DNA of 64,000 nucleotides. It comes from Cladophialophora immunda (lineage: Eukaryota > Ascomycota > Eurotiomycetes > Chaetothyriales > Herpotrichiellaceae). The notes below the pieces were generated by a model. That model saw only the letters and a program-made list of their open reading frames with translations. It ran no database searches and was not told the origin of the DNA. Positions 1 through 10,639 of the stretch are shown here, piece after piece; position 1 is the first letter of the stretch; the number at the start of each line of letters is the position of its first letter. Location: contig NW_015622541.1 in the NCBI RefSeq assembly GCF_000835495.1, positions 6,262,001 through 6,326,000 on the forward strand, read 5' to 3'. The position numbers were made by a program, and so were the translations under genes.

Positions 1-1014
1 GCGGTGAAAAAGTTCTTGCAGTTTCAGATCACCGTCAACATCACTGCCGTGATACTCACTTTCGTGTCTGCTGTCTCCAACGACTCGAACCACTCCGTTC
101 TCACCGCCGTTCAGCTCCTCTGGGTGAACCTCATCATGGACACTCTTGCTGCTCTGGCGCTCGCGACCGATCCGCCTACCAAGAAGATATTGGATCGCCC
201 CCCACAGCCAAAATCAGAGGCTCTGATTACGATCAACATGTGGAAAATGATTGTTGGCCAAGCAATCTATCAACTGATCGTCACATTCGTGCTCTACTTT
301 GCCGGCATGTCTATTTTGAGCTACGAGCCGAGTCAGCGGAAAGAACTGGATACCATCGTTTTCAATACGTTTGTCTGGATGCAAATCTTCAACGAACTGA
401 ACAACCGCCGCTTGGACAATAAGTTCAACATCTTTGAGAATGTTCATCGCAACTTCTGGTTTATTGGCATCAACTGCATCATGGTCGCAGGGCAGATCAT
501 GATCATCTTCATTGGCGGAGCTGCCTTTAGCATTACTGCCCTCGACGGTCCTCAATGGGCGATTTCGCTCCTGGTTGCTCTGCCTTGTTTGCTCTGGGGT
601 GTCCTGGTTCGATGCTTCCCTGACGCTTGGTTCGCAGTCGTCTTCAACGGAGCGGTCAACGGCATAACTTTCGTTCTCCGTCCGATCTGGAAGGGTCTTC
701 ATATCATTTTTCATCCGCTTGCACAGATCTGTCGCGCCATCGCACGGTTCACCAGGCGTGCTATACGCAAGGTCACCCACCGGAATGCTTCTGAGCAGGA
801 AGACGAGCCAGCGGCGGTTGACGAGGAGCGTCCCTCGACCGTGGCCATGGAGAAGCGACCTGGTGCCGCCCACGCGTCGAGCGACTCAACCTCAACGGCA
901 GCCACCAGGAGGCTCAGTGATATTGATACGCCTTCACCATCCGACCGGATCAGTGGCGCGACAGAAATGAAAGATATCCCTGTGCCCTCTGTGTCGATTA
1001 CTGGGCCCAGCTGA
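1..1014 (+). CDS. P-type Ca2+-transporting ATPase (PMC1-like), 3' part
   Basis: This is the C-terminal part of a calcium-pumping P2B ATPase of the vacuolar/plasma-membrane PMC1 group, which exports Ca2+ from the cytosol using ATP. The frame is already open at base 1, so the gene starts upstream of the window; the catalytic headpiece is missing only because of the window edge. Visible are the KFLQFQ stretch entering membrane segment 5, the segment with VQLLWVNLIMDTLAALALATD that is diagnostic of these pumps, four further hydrophobic segments to about residue 250, and a basic then Ser/Thr/Glu-rich cytosolic tail of about 90 residues. No calmodulin-binding site can be proven. No intron is seen in this part. 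Family assignment is firm; the exact paralogue is not. Confidence 0.93.
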   Translation, partial: AVKKFLQFQITVNITAVILTFVSAVSNDSNHSVLTAVQLLWVNLIMDTLAALALATDPPTKKILDRPPQPKSEALITINMWKMIVGQAIYQLIVTFVLYFAGMSILSYEPSQRKELDTIVFNTFVWMQIFNELNNRRLDNKFNIFENVHRNFWFIGINCIMVAGQIMIIFIGGAAFSITALDGPQWAISLLVALPCLLWGVLVRCFPDAWFAVVFNGAVNGITFVLRPIWKGLHIIFHPLAQICRAIARFTRRAIRKVTHRNASEQEDEPAAVDEERPSTVAMEKRPGAAHASSDSTSTAATRRLSDIDTPSPSDRISGATEMKDIPVPSVSITGPS

Positions 1015-2190
1015 GCGATATATCTCCCCAACAGTTCTTGCGCCTGTCGACTGTACATACGCCCACATCTCGGGTTTTCATTTGTTGTCTATATATCTAT
1101 CTGGAAGAGTCGGCGTTTGGTTTGGGAAACCATGTGCGATATACGAAAAGTAGCGCCGTGAGACGGTGCCGGTAGGGGTATGCATGCGCGGGTCAAGGCT
1201 TTTTCCACGATCTGACGACCTCGGAGTTCTGGATGGCGTTTGTCGGGCAGGCTTTCTGGTTGGACTAGCCTCTGCAGCTGGTCGCTTGGACTGGATTTGG
1301 AATGGGATTTGGATTCCGGATTTTCGGGGGTCACAAGTGTGTGTGACTCTGGGAAGGCAAAATTGTTTCCTCGTTGGAGATCCCGTCGTTGTCAAAACTG
1401 AAATGTGTATCGGCTACATGCGAAGCTGAGGATAGGCAAGTATTGTGGCGGGTTAACTAAGAGAAGAAAAAGAATTTCAATGTATATGCCCATACTAATT
1501 CAGCTTTCCCTGGCTGATGCTGTCTTATACCACCCTTTTCATCCCCAAGAATCTATCTCCCAGAACTCGGAGGTTGGTGCAACGAGCACGAGGTATCAGA
1601 GCACGGAGGCGCCGTAAAGGGGGATGACAAAGCTGAAGTCCCCGTGCTTCAGATATTATCAACGCGTCTTGTACTCGTTTCGCGCTCACTCCTACTCACC
1701 CATACGTTCTGTCTCTGTCTCTGTCTCTGTGTGTATGTGTCTATACCCCCATCCATTCCCCATGCATACGTGCGCGCTCGAGCAAATAACGCCCCCAAAC
1801 AACGTGTTTTTCTCTTTTCCTCCCGTTCTCAACAAACCACCGCGAGATCCCACCCCGGGGCACCGCACACCGTCAGGGATGATCACGACGACCCTCAATG
1901 CAGAACATGTTCGCCAGCGCCGGTGTTTCGAAGACGCAAGGCACCGGGTGTGAAAATGGGGGAGATTGCGAATACCCCGCCGCAACCCGTTGTTGTGCAC
2001 TTGTATTCGATACTCTGAGTATACTCCACACGTTTATGATCCATAGCTGATCTGCGTCTGCTTGCAAATGTGTTGTGTGGAAATGAAATGCTGGTTGGGG
2101 AAAAGGATCCTCACGTTCCATGTCCCGTTCGGGACGCGGAATGAGGAGGACTTGATTTCCAGGGCTTGCAGATCCCCATCAAACGAGCAA
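1015..2190. other. Intergenic, no supported gene
   Basis: This is the downstream flank of the Ca2+-ATPase gene. Short frames exist on both strands but none shows a domain, coherent splice sites or protein-like composition. It contains a CTCTGT microsatellite near 1708-1740. Confidence 0.5.
1708..1740. repeat. TCTGTC/TGTG microsatellite
   Basis: Tandem TCTGTC-like units followed by GTGTGTATGTGT. It is non-coding simple sequence between the ATPase gene and the next candidate ORF. Confidence 0.75.
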
Positions 2191-2760
2191 TCAAAACACA
2201 CTTGTCCACATGGGGAATATATGTGGTATGTATCCACAACGCCAACGGTTTGCTTTTAAACTTAGTTGTAGACTGCATTGGTAGTTCCTAGTATCACGCA
2301 AAAAACGTATGGTCTGGTCCCCATCCCATCCGTGAAGGGACAACTTGCCACAGCGCTTTTCATATCGATCCACAAACCGCCTTTTGCACAGACTGTGAAT
2401 ACACAGAAGAACACGTGTACGGGCCGTAGGCGACATCAAGACGACAAGCTGCTCCCCCGTGGGTGTCTGTTCGATTTCGGCCTGTTCGAGGAGGCCCAAA
2501 GCGAAGCTCGCCGTGATCTTTTCCACCAGGAGGAAGAAGGCCCTGTGCAGCGTTCCTGTGATGCCCGGCAGTTCGCGTCGGTTTCTGCCATCACTCCTAT
2601 ACTTTCCATCCACAGCCCAAAGAACCGGCATCTTCTGGAGACCTTTCCAGACGACATCCTCTCGTGCCCTGCTAATCCTAATGGACCTGGAGCCTGAGGA
2701 GGTACCTTCTGAAGAGGAGCCAACTGTGTCACTGGATTTGTCCCGGCGTCTCCTGCGCAA
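2191..2760 (-). CDS. Hypothetical protein, 189 residues (doubtful)
   Basis: An uninterrupted minus-strand frame beginning with an Arg-rich then Ser-rich stretch (MRRRRRDKSSD). It is followed by a mixed hydrophobic/charged part around residues 60-110 (AFFLLVEKITASFALGLLEQAEIEQ) that looks protein-like. The last 35 residues look less like coding sequence, so an intron or an earlier stop is possible. I do not recognise a family. There is no clear promoter or neighbour logic. It may be a small fungal-specific gene or a chance frame. Confidence 0.28.
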   Translation of the reverse strand: MRRRRRDKSSDTVGSSSEGTSSGSRSIRISRAREDVVWKGLQKMPVLWAVDGKYRSDGRNRRELPGITGTLHRAFFLLVEKITASFALGLLEQAEIEQTPTGEQLVVLMSPTARTRVLLCIHSLCKRRFVDRYEKRCGKLSLHGWDGDQTIRFLRDTRNYQCSLQLSLKANRWRCGYIPHIFPMWTSVF

Positions 2761-3114
2761 TCATCAGTGGACATCTCAGCCTTGCCTATGTTGAACTTCT
2801 TGACTTTGGGGCGGTGTCCTCCCTACGCAAGACTGTGCTGTTCAGCAGGAGAACTCTGCACACATCCTGATATGGCCATACTGACCACTGCCGGCCGATA
2901 TCGACGTCTGAGGGGTTCTTGCCCGACGACGAGCTGGTGACCGCTCCTGCGCAACACCTGAGGAGCCTTCCTTCTCTGAAAGGACTGGGTGCAGCGCCTT
3001 CCTATGTCGAAATGCTGCTGGGGGTATATTTTTCGCTCGCCCGTTCTGCTCGCGTCCTTTTCCTCTCTCTCTCCAGTAGCGATAGAATTTCATATTTCAT
3101 ATCAAATATTAAAT

Positions 3115-3963
3115 ATGGCATCTATCGTGAATTTCATCAACAATTTTTGGGAATTTATAAATACCAAAACATTTTATTCATTCTTTCAGACAATTTTGGT
3201 GCCCACCGCGATGGGTCTCGGCTGGGGGATTAGCCTGTGGTACGTCAACCACATCTCCCCTAATATGCAAATGCTCATGGTATACACAGGCAGGACAATG
3301 CCACCAAAATCCGTCTTGCCCAGATAGAGCGGGACCGTGACGTGGCAATTGCCCGTCTGGAGCGCAACGGTACGTTGTTCCATTCTGTCTGCCAGGCATT
3401 TGTCCCTGGCGATCCCCAGCACCGCGTCGCCATTCGTCACGTTTGTCACCCGCGAGCCACTGAGCTCCTTCGTTGCCCGGCCTCTCATTCGTGCTGGCGT
3501 TCTTCAAGCCTCTACTGACATGTGCGCAGTCCAGACGGAGTCGGTCCCCGCTCTCGGCAGGCGGATGGAGGTGGCATTGGAGGATTGCCCAGGCTAACCG
3601 CCTCAGCCCCCATCGCGGTGGAGCCTGGAAGCACCGGGTGGGCTTGTAAGTACTCGCGTGCTCTTGATCTGGGAGCAGAACTGATCCATTGGCAGGGGGC
3701 AATTCCTGGGGGGTATACTCCATGGACCTTTCATTCGGCCACGACGATGCGGTTCTCCCTTCTACGACTGCGGCTCCTGGAAGCAAGAGCAAAGACAACA
3801 CAAGAGCAATAACAGTCACCGCTGGCCACAAGACATGAAACAATCAGCATTGCACAGCCAGGGCCCGCGAGCCCAGATACAAGACAAGCCGCCGAAAGGC
3901 CTCGATGTTCTGCCATCATTCAATGCTTCAACTATCTTTCTCAAGCCCCCTTTCTCCTGGTGA
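3115..3963 (+). CDS. Small membrane-anchored protein, four-exon model, unknown function
   Basis: The proposed CDS is join(3115..3239,3290..3369,3561..3645,3696..3963), 185 residues. Exon 1 gives an N-terminal hydrophobic stretch (about residues 12-42, ending GLGWGISLW). Exon 2 continues in frame as a highly charged, probably helical segment (ATKIRLAQIERDRDVAIARL). The first junction is well supported: a GTACGT donor, a TAATATG-like branch region and an ACACAG acceptor restore a Trp codon. The third intron (3646-3695) has GTAAGT, CTGATC and GGCAG, and the frame stays open over it to a TGA at 3961. The second intron is the weak point. Ending it at 3529, after a CTGAC branch site, would instead give a shorter protein stopping at 3597. 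No known family is recognised. The minus-strand 221-residue frame over the same DNA is judged a shadow. Confidence 0.45.
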
Positions 3964-4165
3964 ATTGGGTTCGGCAATCAGAGGTGAGACAAGTGATGAC
4001 TACTTGGAGTACACAGCTAATGACAAATAGCAAGCAACTTGTTCGTCGCCTTCACCGCAGCGGGATGCAACTTTCCCACATGTCTCAGCATACATCGTCC
4101 ATATCAACTGCACAACTGCCATGAACGAGTCGTCGTTTCTCCCACGCTGTTTATGGACAGCCAAA

Positions 4166-4636
4166 TCACTGGCGCGCCGCAGTCCGTCTTCTCCTCGACT
4201 CTTGCACGATTTCCTCCATAAGATCAAAAAGCTCGCCATCAGCCATTGCCTGCACTCTTTCCCGCTGTGAGCTTCTCGCACCCTGTCCGAAGCCTTCATA
4301 GGCTCTCATACCAAAAGTCCAAGCTGTCGTCGAGGAACTCGAGAATGTACTCGTCGGTGGAATCGCACTGCCTCCACTACTTCCACATCTCCGACACATT
4401 CCTGCCAGATTATTGCCGAAGTCTAGACTCGGCATCAAGGGACATTGCCCAGGAACTTGTGGCGCAAAATGGGATCTGGAACGTCGCTCTCCCTCGAAGT
4501 CTTTACCCTCCTGCATTCCTTCCGCCCACGCACCCAATGCTGCGATGCCGAAGACTCCCAAGAAGGTCATTCCGCCCAATCCGCCGATAAACAAGAGGCT
4601 TTCGCCAGCGAAGGATAGTCCTGAGGAGCTTGACAT
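4166..4636 (-). CDS. Hypothetical small protein with N-terminal membrane segment
   Basis: A single-exon frame of 156 residues. An apolar, glycine-rich stretch at about residues 14-38 (LLFIGGLGGMTFLGVFGIAAL) could be a membrane anchor. It is followed by a Ser/Thr-rich middle and an acidic-then-basic C-terminus (ELFDLMEEIVQESRRRR). The start ATG precedes a run of serines. It is convergent with the small gene at 3115-3963. I recognise no family. The composition and the clean frame argue for a gene, but no splice or domain evidence backs it. Confidence 0.42.
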   Translation of the reverse strand: MSSSSGLSFAGESLLFIGGLGGMTFLGVFGIAALGAWAEGMQEGKDFEGERRSRSHFAPQVPGQCPLMPSLDFGNNLAGMCRRCGSSGGSAIPPTSTFSSSSTTAWTFGMRAYEGFGQGARSSQRERVQAMADGELFDLMEEIVQESRRRRTAARQ

Positions 4637-6415
4637 TGTGGGGAATCTTGGTTCCTTGACGCAGAGTGAAACCTTCTGACAGAAAGGAGGTTGCTAAAGT
4701 GATGCGGCTTGGATGCAAGGATGTCGTCCGATCAATGCTGTGGCAAAGGATTGTTGGTCGAGTAGTGTGGTGGAAATTGTTCGCCGAGTCAGCAGCTGGA
4801 GCGGTGGCGTCTGTCGTCGTTGGGTCAAGATCACTTTGAGGAAGAGGAAGACGAGCATGTCAGAAGACAGTCTTCAAATAAATACTCTGGTGGATGTGGG
4901 ATCACAAGAGGACCTTTCCCGTGTTGGAATTTGGACACCAATCAATACCTTTAACCAAATTCTTCCTCAACTTTGTTCATCACGGCCTATGGTTCTCGAA
5001 GAACATTTATTCCCAACATTGTCTTCTCGCACCCGGTGTGGCTAAGCCCCTCGCGAAGGACGAGGACATGTAGAAATACAACATCACGACAAAGTCCTCC
5101 CTCCTGCACCGAGTACGTAGAGTAGCGAGAACAGCTCAGCGTGGACAACCAGTCCGTCTGTTTACTTCATACATGGTCGCAGGCCTACGTGTACCGAGAG
5201 TGCAGCACATCCCTTCTGTGCTTTTCGAACCCCCCCAGCGGCCCCCATCTTTTCCTCGACTACCGACCTCCTCCTTTGCGACTACTACCACTACTGCTCG
5301 TCAGACCGTTTCGCCAGGCCAGTCCCCGGTAGATATGTAGGTGGCTAGGCATGGCACGGGAAACTTTCCCTTTGTTTCTCCGCCCCGTGGCCTGTACATG
5401 ATTATTAGTAGATAACGAGTACGCCGAGCCAGGTTGGCGTCTTGGGGTGGGAGGGGGTGGGGGGTGAGTTGAGTTGAAGTTGAAGTTGAAGTTGCACAAG
5501 GGAGAGATGGATGTATTTGATCAAACACTCACCCACTCTCTTGCTCACTTACTCAGGCGACGTCGGTCGCTTCAATAGCAGCAACAGCGGCAGCAGCAGA
5601 AGAGGGGTTGTGTGATAGAACGATAAAGTCTGTCTTGTCTGGCTATCTGCCCCCAGTGTACACCATGGACCTCGTACTCGGCGGTTTCTCGTGCGCTTTC
5701 GCGGGGGTTGTTGTATGGAGTAATATAATTAATGATCTAAGCCCCCCCCCCCCCCCCTTCTCCCCAGCCCGAAACAAGAGAGACACAGCCCTCCTGCTCC
5801 GTACTCGGTACTTGATGCTTGGTACTTGGTACTCGGAGCTCATACTTTCCTCGCCCCATGCTTGCGTGCTTCTCCACGTCTGTCTGGGCTGATGCTATTC
5901 TGGGGCCGGGGGTCTTTCCGCTCGCTCTCTTGAGACGTGCTTTACATGCTACGTTCGCTACACGTTCAAGGAGAGACCAAAGTCAAAGCAAACAATTCAT
6001 GCATCTCGGCGTCTTTGAATTTGCAAGGTTTCTTCTTTTCGGCCTGATTTCAAAACTACCAAGGAAAAACAATGGGAGTTTTCCAATCCTGCACTCGTCT
6101 TTCATCCTCGACATGCTATCCGTTTCCAATCAATACCCTCCTAAACTGATAAACCAACCACTTTTTCAAACACAGGGCACCATGATCAGGTCGAAGATGC
6201 GATAAAGTTGACATATGAATGTATATGTATATCCCCCACGGCTCGCGCTCTTGCGCGTCACATAGTTCTCCTTTCATGTCCGCAAAACGCCAGTCCCGCT
6301 CATTCCATGATGACATAGTAAAAAAAACTCCCTCGGATAGATGACATAGATACAAAGATGGTCAGGGGGTGTTGGTGATTAGAAATTATGTTTTCGCGGA
6401 CATGGTTCTGTCGTT
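4637..6415. other. Intergenic, simple-sequence rich
   Basis: No coherent gene seen. It holds a GTTGAA repeat (about 5466-5495) and a 16-base C run (5742-5757). Its distal end is the 3' flank of the MFS gene, which is read leftward. Confidence 0.5.
5742..5757. repeat. Homopolymer C tract (16)
   Basis: An uninterrupted run of 16 C, probably variable in length and error-prone in assemblies. Confidence 0.85.
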
Positions 6416-8824
6416 TCATTGCGTGTACCCTGGAGGCTTACCAGGACCTCCTGGACCGCCTGGACCGCCTGGACCACCCGGTCCCTTGACACCAGGACCT
6501 CCGGGACCGCCCGGTCCTCCAGGGCCCTTGCCGCCGGGACCACCTGGACCTCCAGGCCCTCCCGGACCGCCGGGGCCCTTTCCTCCTGGTCCGCCAGGAC
6601 CACCCTTGCCCGGAGGAGGTCCCTTCATGGCGAGACTGCTTCTCTTCCTCAGCTTTTCACCAAAGAGCCACAGGATGATCGGGACAGGGATGCCGATACC
6701 AATGGCGGCCAGTGCCAGCACCGTGTTACCCCAGCCAAAATGTAGGGCTCTGTACATTGCAGGTGCAAATAGAGGGAAACCGAAACCGGCAAGTGATCGC
6801 AGAATCGTGACAGCAGCCACAGCCGAGGCAGCAAACCTCGCGTAGGTGTCGACGAGATAGGTGGTGACGCATTGGAAGGCGGCAATGGTTCCAATACCAA
6901 AGATGAAGGAGCCGATGTTGGGCACAATCCAATGTGTCTTGGCCTGCGCGGACCATCCGTACACCAGGAGGCCAACGGGTACGAAGAAGGAGAAGGGAAT
7001 GACAACCGGCATGCGATATTCCGGCTTGCCTTGTCCCCGGGGATCTCTGGCCTTGAGCTTGCGGTAGATCTTGTCGCCCGACTTGCCACAGAGGGGGGCT
7101 CCGACGAAGAAACCCAAACCCAGAGAGATGTAGTTCAGGCCAGCAATACCCACGCTTTCGTGGTAAATATTACCGTACAGATCGGGGAACGTGGAAAGCG
7201 CAAGGTAGAGGATGCCGTAGGAGAAGGCCATGTACAAAGCCAACACTTGCACGATGGGTTGGCTGAACAACATGCCGAAGGATCGAGCCATTGTCTTGAC
7301 GATCTTCTTCCATACCGGCTGGTCAACTTCACCCTCACCATCGGCATGCCACCGTTTGTCGCCCGTCTGTTTGCGGATCATCTTGGCCTTCTTGTGCAAG
7401 ATATAGGGGGTGTAGGTCTCGCTGAGTTTCCAGAAGCCGGCAACGAGAATGAAGCAGTTGACAATCGAAGTGGCGTAGAACATCCACCTCCAGTCGGACT
7501 TTTCGGCCACCCAGGCACCCACAATAGGACCAACAGCAGGGCCAAGCAGAGGGCCCATGGCGTAGATACCCATGGCCTTGCCACGTTCTTCGGGTTTGAA
7601 CAAGTCACCCAGGACACCACCACCAATAGCAAGGGGTGCGGAACCTCCGAGACCGGACAAGAATCGGAAGGCCATCAGTTGCTCCTTGGTTTGAGCGAAG
7701 CCACAGGCAGTGTTGAAAGCCAAGAACACCACGTTGGAGGATTGGAGGATGATCACACGGCCGTACAGCTCAGAGAGCGGACCGAGAATCATAGGACCGA
7801 TCGCATATGCCAAGACGAAGATGGAGAGGACGATCTGGGATTCTATCTGGTTGGTGATGTGGAATTCTCTGGCGATCTGTTGAAGGGCAGGGGCGACCAT
7901 GGACGACGCTAGGGGTGAGAGGAATGTAAAGGAGGCGGTAAGCATTGTTATGGCCCACTTCTTATTCGAAGGCCAGTTCTTGGGGTTCAGTTGGTCATCG
8001 GGCCCATTGAATTTGACCTGGAGTAACAGGTATTAGCAGCCGTTTCGTGTGGACAAAGTAATAGAACTACTTACCAGGAATGGGTCGTCGTTTGGAGGAC
8101 CACCTGGACCGCCAGGACCGCCAGGGCCACGTGGTCCAGGACCACCGCCCGGTTTCTCCTTGGGCAAGAAAGGAGTGGGAGTGGCAGGACCATTTTGAGC
8201 TTCGATGTCGAATTTGGCAGGGTCTTTCCTGTCCATCATGCCGTGGCCATGATCTTCGTCACACGTGCACCATGACTCGTGGGAATGTTTACTGTGTTCT
8301 CGGTCCATTGGGGGGGTCATTTGCTGGGAAAGTGGTCTCTTTTCATCTCGGGGGTAGGAGTTGTGTAGCGTGTTCATGGCCAGGGTCTCCTCCGATTGCG
8401 TCGGGTATCGAGGAACCGATTGGTCGTAGAGAGAATCATTGTTGTTCAGGTAGCCTTCGGCCAGTAGTCTCTGGTTTGCTACAAAGTCTTGGTCTCGGTT
8501 GAGGTAGTGGTCGTCGCTCACTATTCTCGAGTCGCGGGTGCGGAAGGACGGGGCATAGGAAGCCAGGGAATCTCTGTTTTGGGCGGATCGCATCGATCCC
8601 TGATCATCATAGCGGCCAAGGTGATAGTCTGGGTGGTCGTCGTAGAGGACAGCGAAGGTAATCTCACTGCTGGCGCGGTCAGAGCCAGGTGAGGGCTCGG
8701 CAGGTAGAGAGCGGTGCCTATATGGCTCGGTCGAGTTTAAACGTCGTAGCGAAGGAAATCGTGAGTTCAACGCGGGTTGTGATAGGGGTCGTAGGAGCTG
8801 GTTGTTGGTGCCATCTTCCTCCAT
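6416..8824 (-). CDS. DHA1-family MFS transporter with collagen-like Pro-Gly tails
   Basis: The model is complement(join(6416..8017,8075..8824)), 783 residues, with one 57-base intron (GTAAGT donor, CCAG acceptor) joining the cytosolic N-domain to the transporter core. After the junction comes the fungal DHA1 signature ([14 protein letters not shown]). Twelve membrane segments follow, including the motif-A-like LSELYGR and the antiporter motif C ([15 protein letters not shown]). The family uses proton antiport to export drugs, polyamines or toxic metabolites, usually at the plasma membrane. The N-terminal 250 residues are polar and hydrophilic and end in a short Gly-Pro patch. The last 70 residues are almost pure PGG/GPG/KGPGG repeats. 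The frame stays open upstream to an ATG at 9397, but 9010-9397 is pyrimidine-rich and leader-like, so I use the next ATG at 8824. A start in an unseen upstream exon is possible. Confidence 0.88.
6425..6632 (-). repeat. GGN/CCN collagen-like repeat array within the MFS gene
   Basis: Tandem 9-18 base units of Gly and Pro codons encode the C-terminal PGG repeats of the transporter. Because GGN and CCN codons are complementary, the opposite strand also reads as an open collagen-like GPP array. A shorter related patch lies at about 8090-8155. Confidence 0.9.
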
Positions 8825-10083
8825 GTCGTCGGCGAACGCAGCTGTGGCAGGATTTGTACTGTCGTTGGAGGTCGGGAGGAAGGCGACAGTATGTCGAGGA
8901 GGTTGCTGCTGTTGTTGCGGGTGTTGGGCTAGAGATGAACCGGGACGCGATTGGGAGTCGTAGCCTCTGGCGACTTCCCAGCTGTCCCACGAATTTGGAG
9001 CCGCCAGCGTGAAAGGGGGGGGTCTCGGTATGTAGAACGATGAACGAGTGTGGTTTGTCCAGGAATTATTACAACAAAAACAAACAAATTCGAAACGGTG
9101 GACAAAGCGTCGAGGACAGGGAAGGTAAGGGGGGGGAGGAGAGGAGAAGGACGAGGGAGTAAAGTGAGTGAGCTGGCTGAGCGAGTGTAAAAAGCGAGTG
9201 GTGAAGTAGTAGGAGGTCGGTAAGAAGGGAGGGAACCACGGACAAGAATAAGATCCGCTGGCCTGTCGGGCGAGATGACGAGGGATGGAGGAATAAAGGG
9301 ATCTAGGGGAATTTTGAGGTGGAGGGCGCGGGAGGGGGGGAGGAAGAGAGAAAAGCGAGGGTGAGCTGGGTGTTGCGAAACTGAGAAGGAGAGACAAGAA
9401 AAGCGGGCTGCGGTGCAGGACGGCCTGGTAAGTAGGTGGTTGAAAGCTGCTACGGGCCTGTGGGCTGTGGGCTAGCTAGGGACACTAGGTGCGAAAAGGG
9501 CCCTTTCTAGGCTGGTGCTATACGGCGGCGGGCCTTGGATGACCTGGGTTCCTGGGATAGTCGCGGGTTAGTACCATCCGGGAATAGAGGCCTGGATGGA
9601 GACGGCATTGGGAATTGGGGGGAGGGATTTGGGAACCCATCATTTCAAGCACCCAGCCAGAACACCCAGACAGCCTTGGTTTCTCTTTCAGGCCCCAACC
9701 CCAGCCTGAAAAAAGAGGCTTTGTCGCTCCAATAATATCAGCTCCTTGCCGCCCTTATCCCACTTGTCAGTCGGCGCTCGGATCATGGACCTTGCGAGAC
9801 GAGGCCACTCCGATGTTCGAGTAACGCCCGTCGCCACCGTTGGTGGTGACGATGATGATGATGGTGTTGATGATTCTCCGGACGGAGACTGTAAGACTTG
9901 GCTTCGCTGGCCGGACGAAGGATGTGGCTGTTGATCTGGCTGAGAAGGGGAGCAGGAATACGGACGGAGACGACCCAAAGCGAAAGAGAGATTGCGAGAT
10001 TGGAAGCCCATCTGGACTGCGATTGGCTTTCCCCTCTGGCCAAGCTGCAAGTGATGATGATTGTCCATCACACGAGGCAGAAA

Positions 10084-10105
10084 CATCATCATCATCATCA
10101 TCATC
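10084..10105. repeat. CAT trinucleotide microsatellite
   Basis: About seven consecutive CAT units in the gene-poor interval. Confidence 0.85.
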
Positions 10106-10618
10106 GTTGTCGCTGTTATAGATGGCACGGCATGTGGCCTTCCTACCGTCTATGGAGCAACATGCTAGCCGTGCCGCAATAACATGTACCAGGGTACCTA
10201 TCTACGGGTATGTTGGTACATGCTAGGTAGCCTAAATTATGCTGAATACCAGGGCACAGGATGTTTTGGGCGGGAGAGTTGCATGGTTTCCCCATCCATG
10301 ACGGCCACATATCATGCAAGACGAGTACGAGTTCATTGGAGCCGTAACTTTAATGCCTTGTTCGACCCGGACTGTTGTTTTACCGTACGTATACCAAAAT
10401 ACGAGAAGGGCTTGCGGCTAGGTTCCAAGCAGAAAAATGGCACAACTTGACCACCATCGCACGCCATCAGCAATCCCTCCAGCCCGCACAGTGATAAAGG
10501 GGGAGGAGGAGCCGCCCAGACGCGCGAAAGTGAACTGAAATCTTACTGCAGAAAAGTCAAGCAAACAGCATTCTCTCCAAGAGAGCGTGAAAAGCAGCTG
10601 AATGGGAACAGAAGAGGC

Positions 10619-10639
10619 GGGGGGGGGGGGGGGGGGGGG
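10619..10639. repeat. Homopolymer G tract (21)
   Basis: 21 consecutive G bases. Length is likely unstable and possibly mis-assembled. Confidence 0.85.

Noticed and set aside
214..873. 219-residue minus-strand frame
   Set aside because: Antisense of the Ca2+-ATPase C-terminal region.
3178..3843. 221-residue minus-strand frame with a signal-peptide-like start
   Set aside because: It overlaps the spliced plus-strand model, whose introns are canonical; the remainder of the frame is Arg/Pro/Gly-rich without a domain. Not completely excluded.
6369..6845. Plus-strand collagen-like protein (GPP repeats)
   Set aside because: Produced by the complement of PGG-coding repeats in the MFS gene; no signal peptide or independent start support.
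6872..7912. 346-residue plus-strand frame
   Set aside because: It is the exact antisense of the MFS membrane core, which has clear family motifs on the minus strand.
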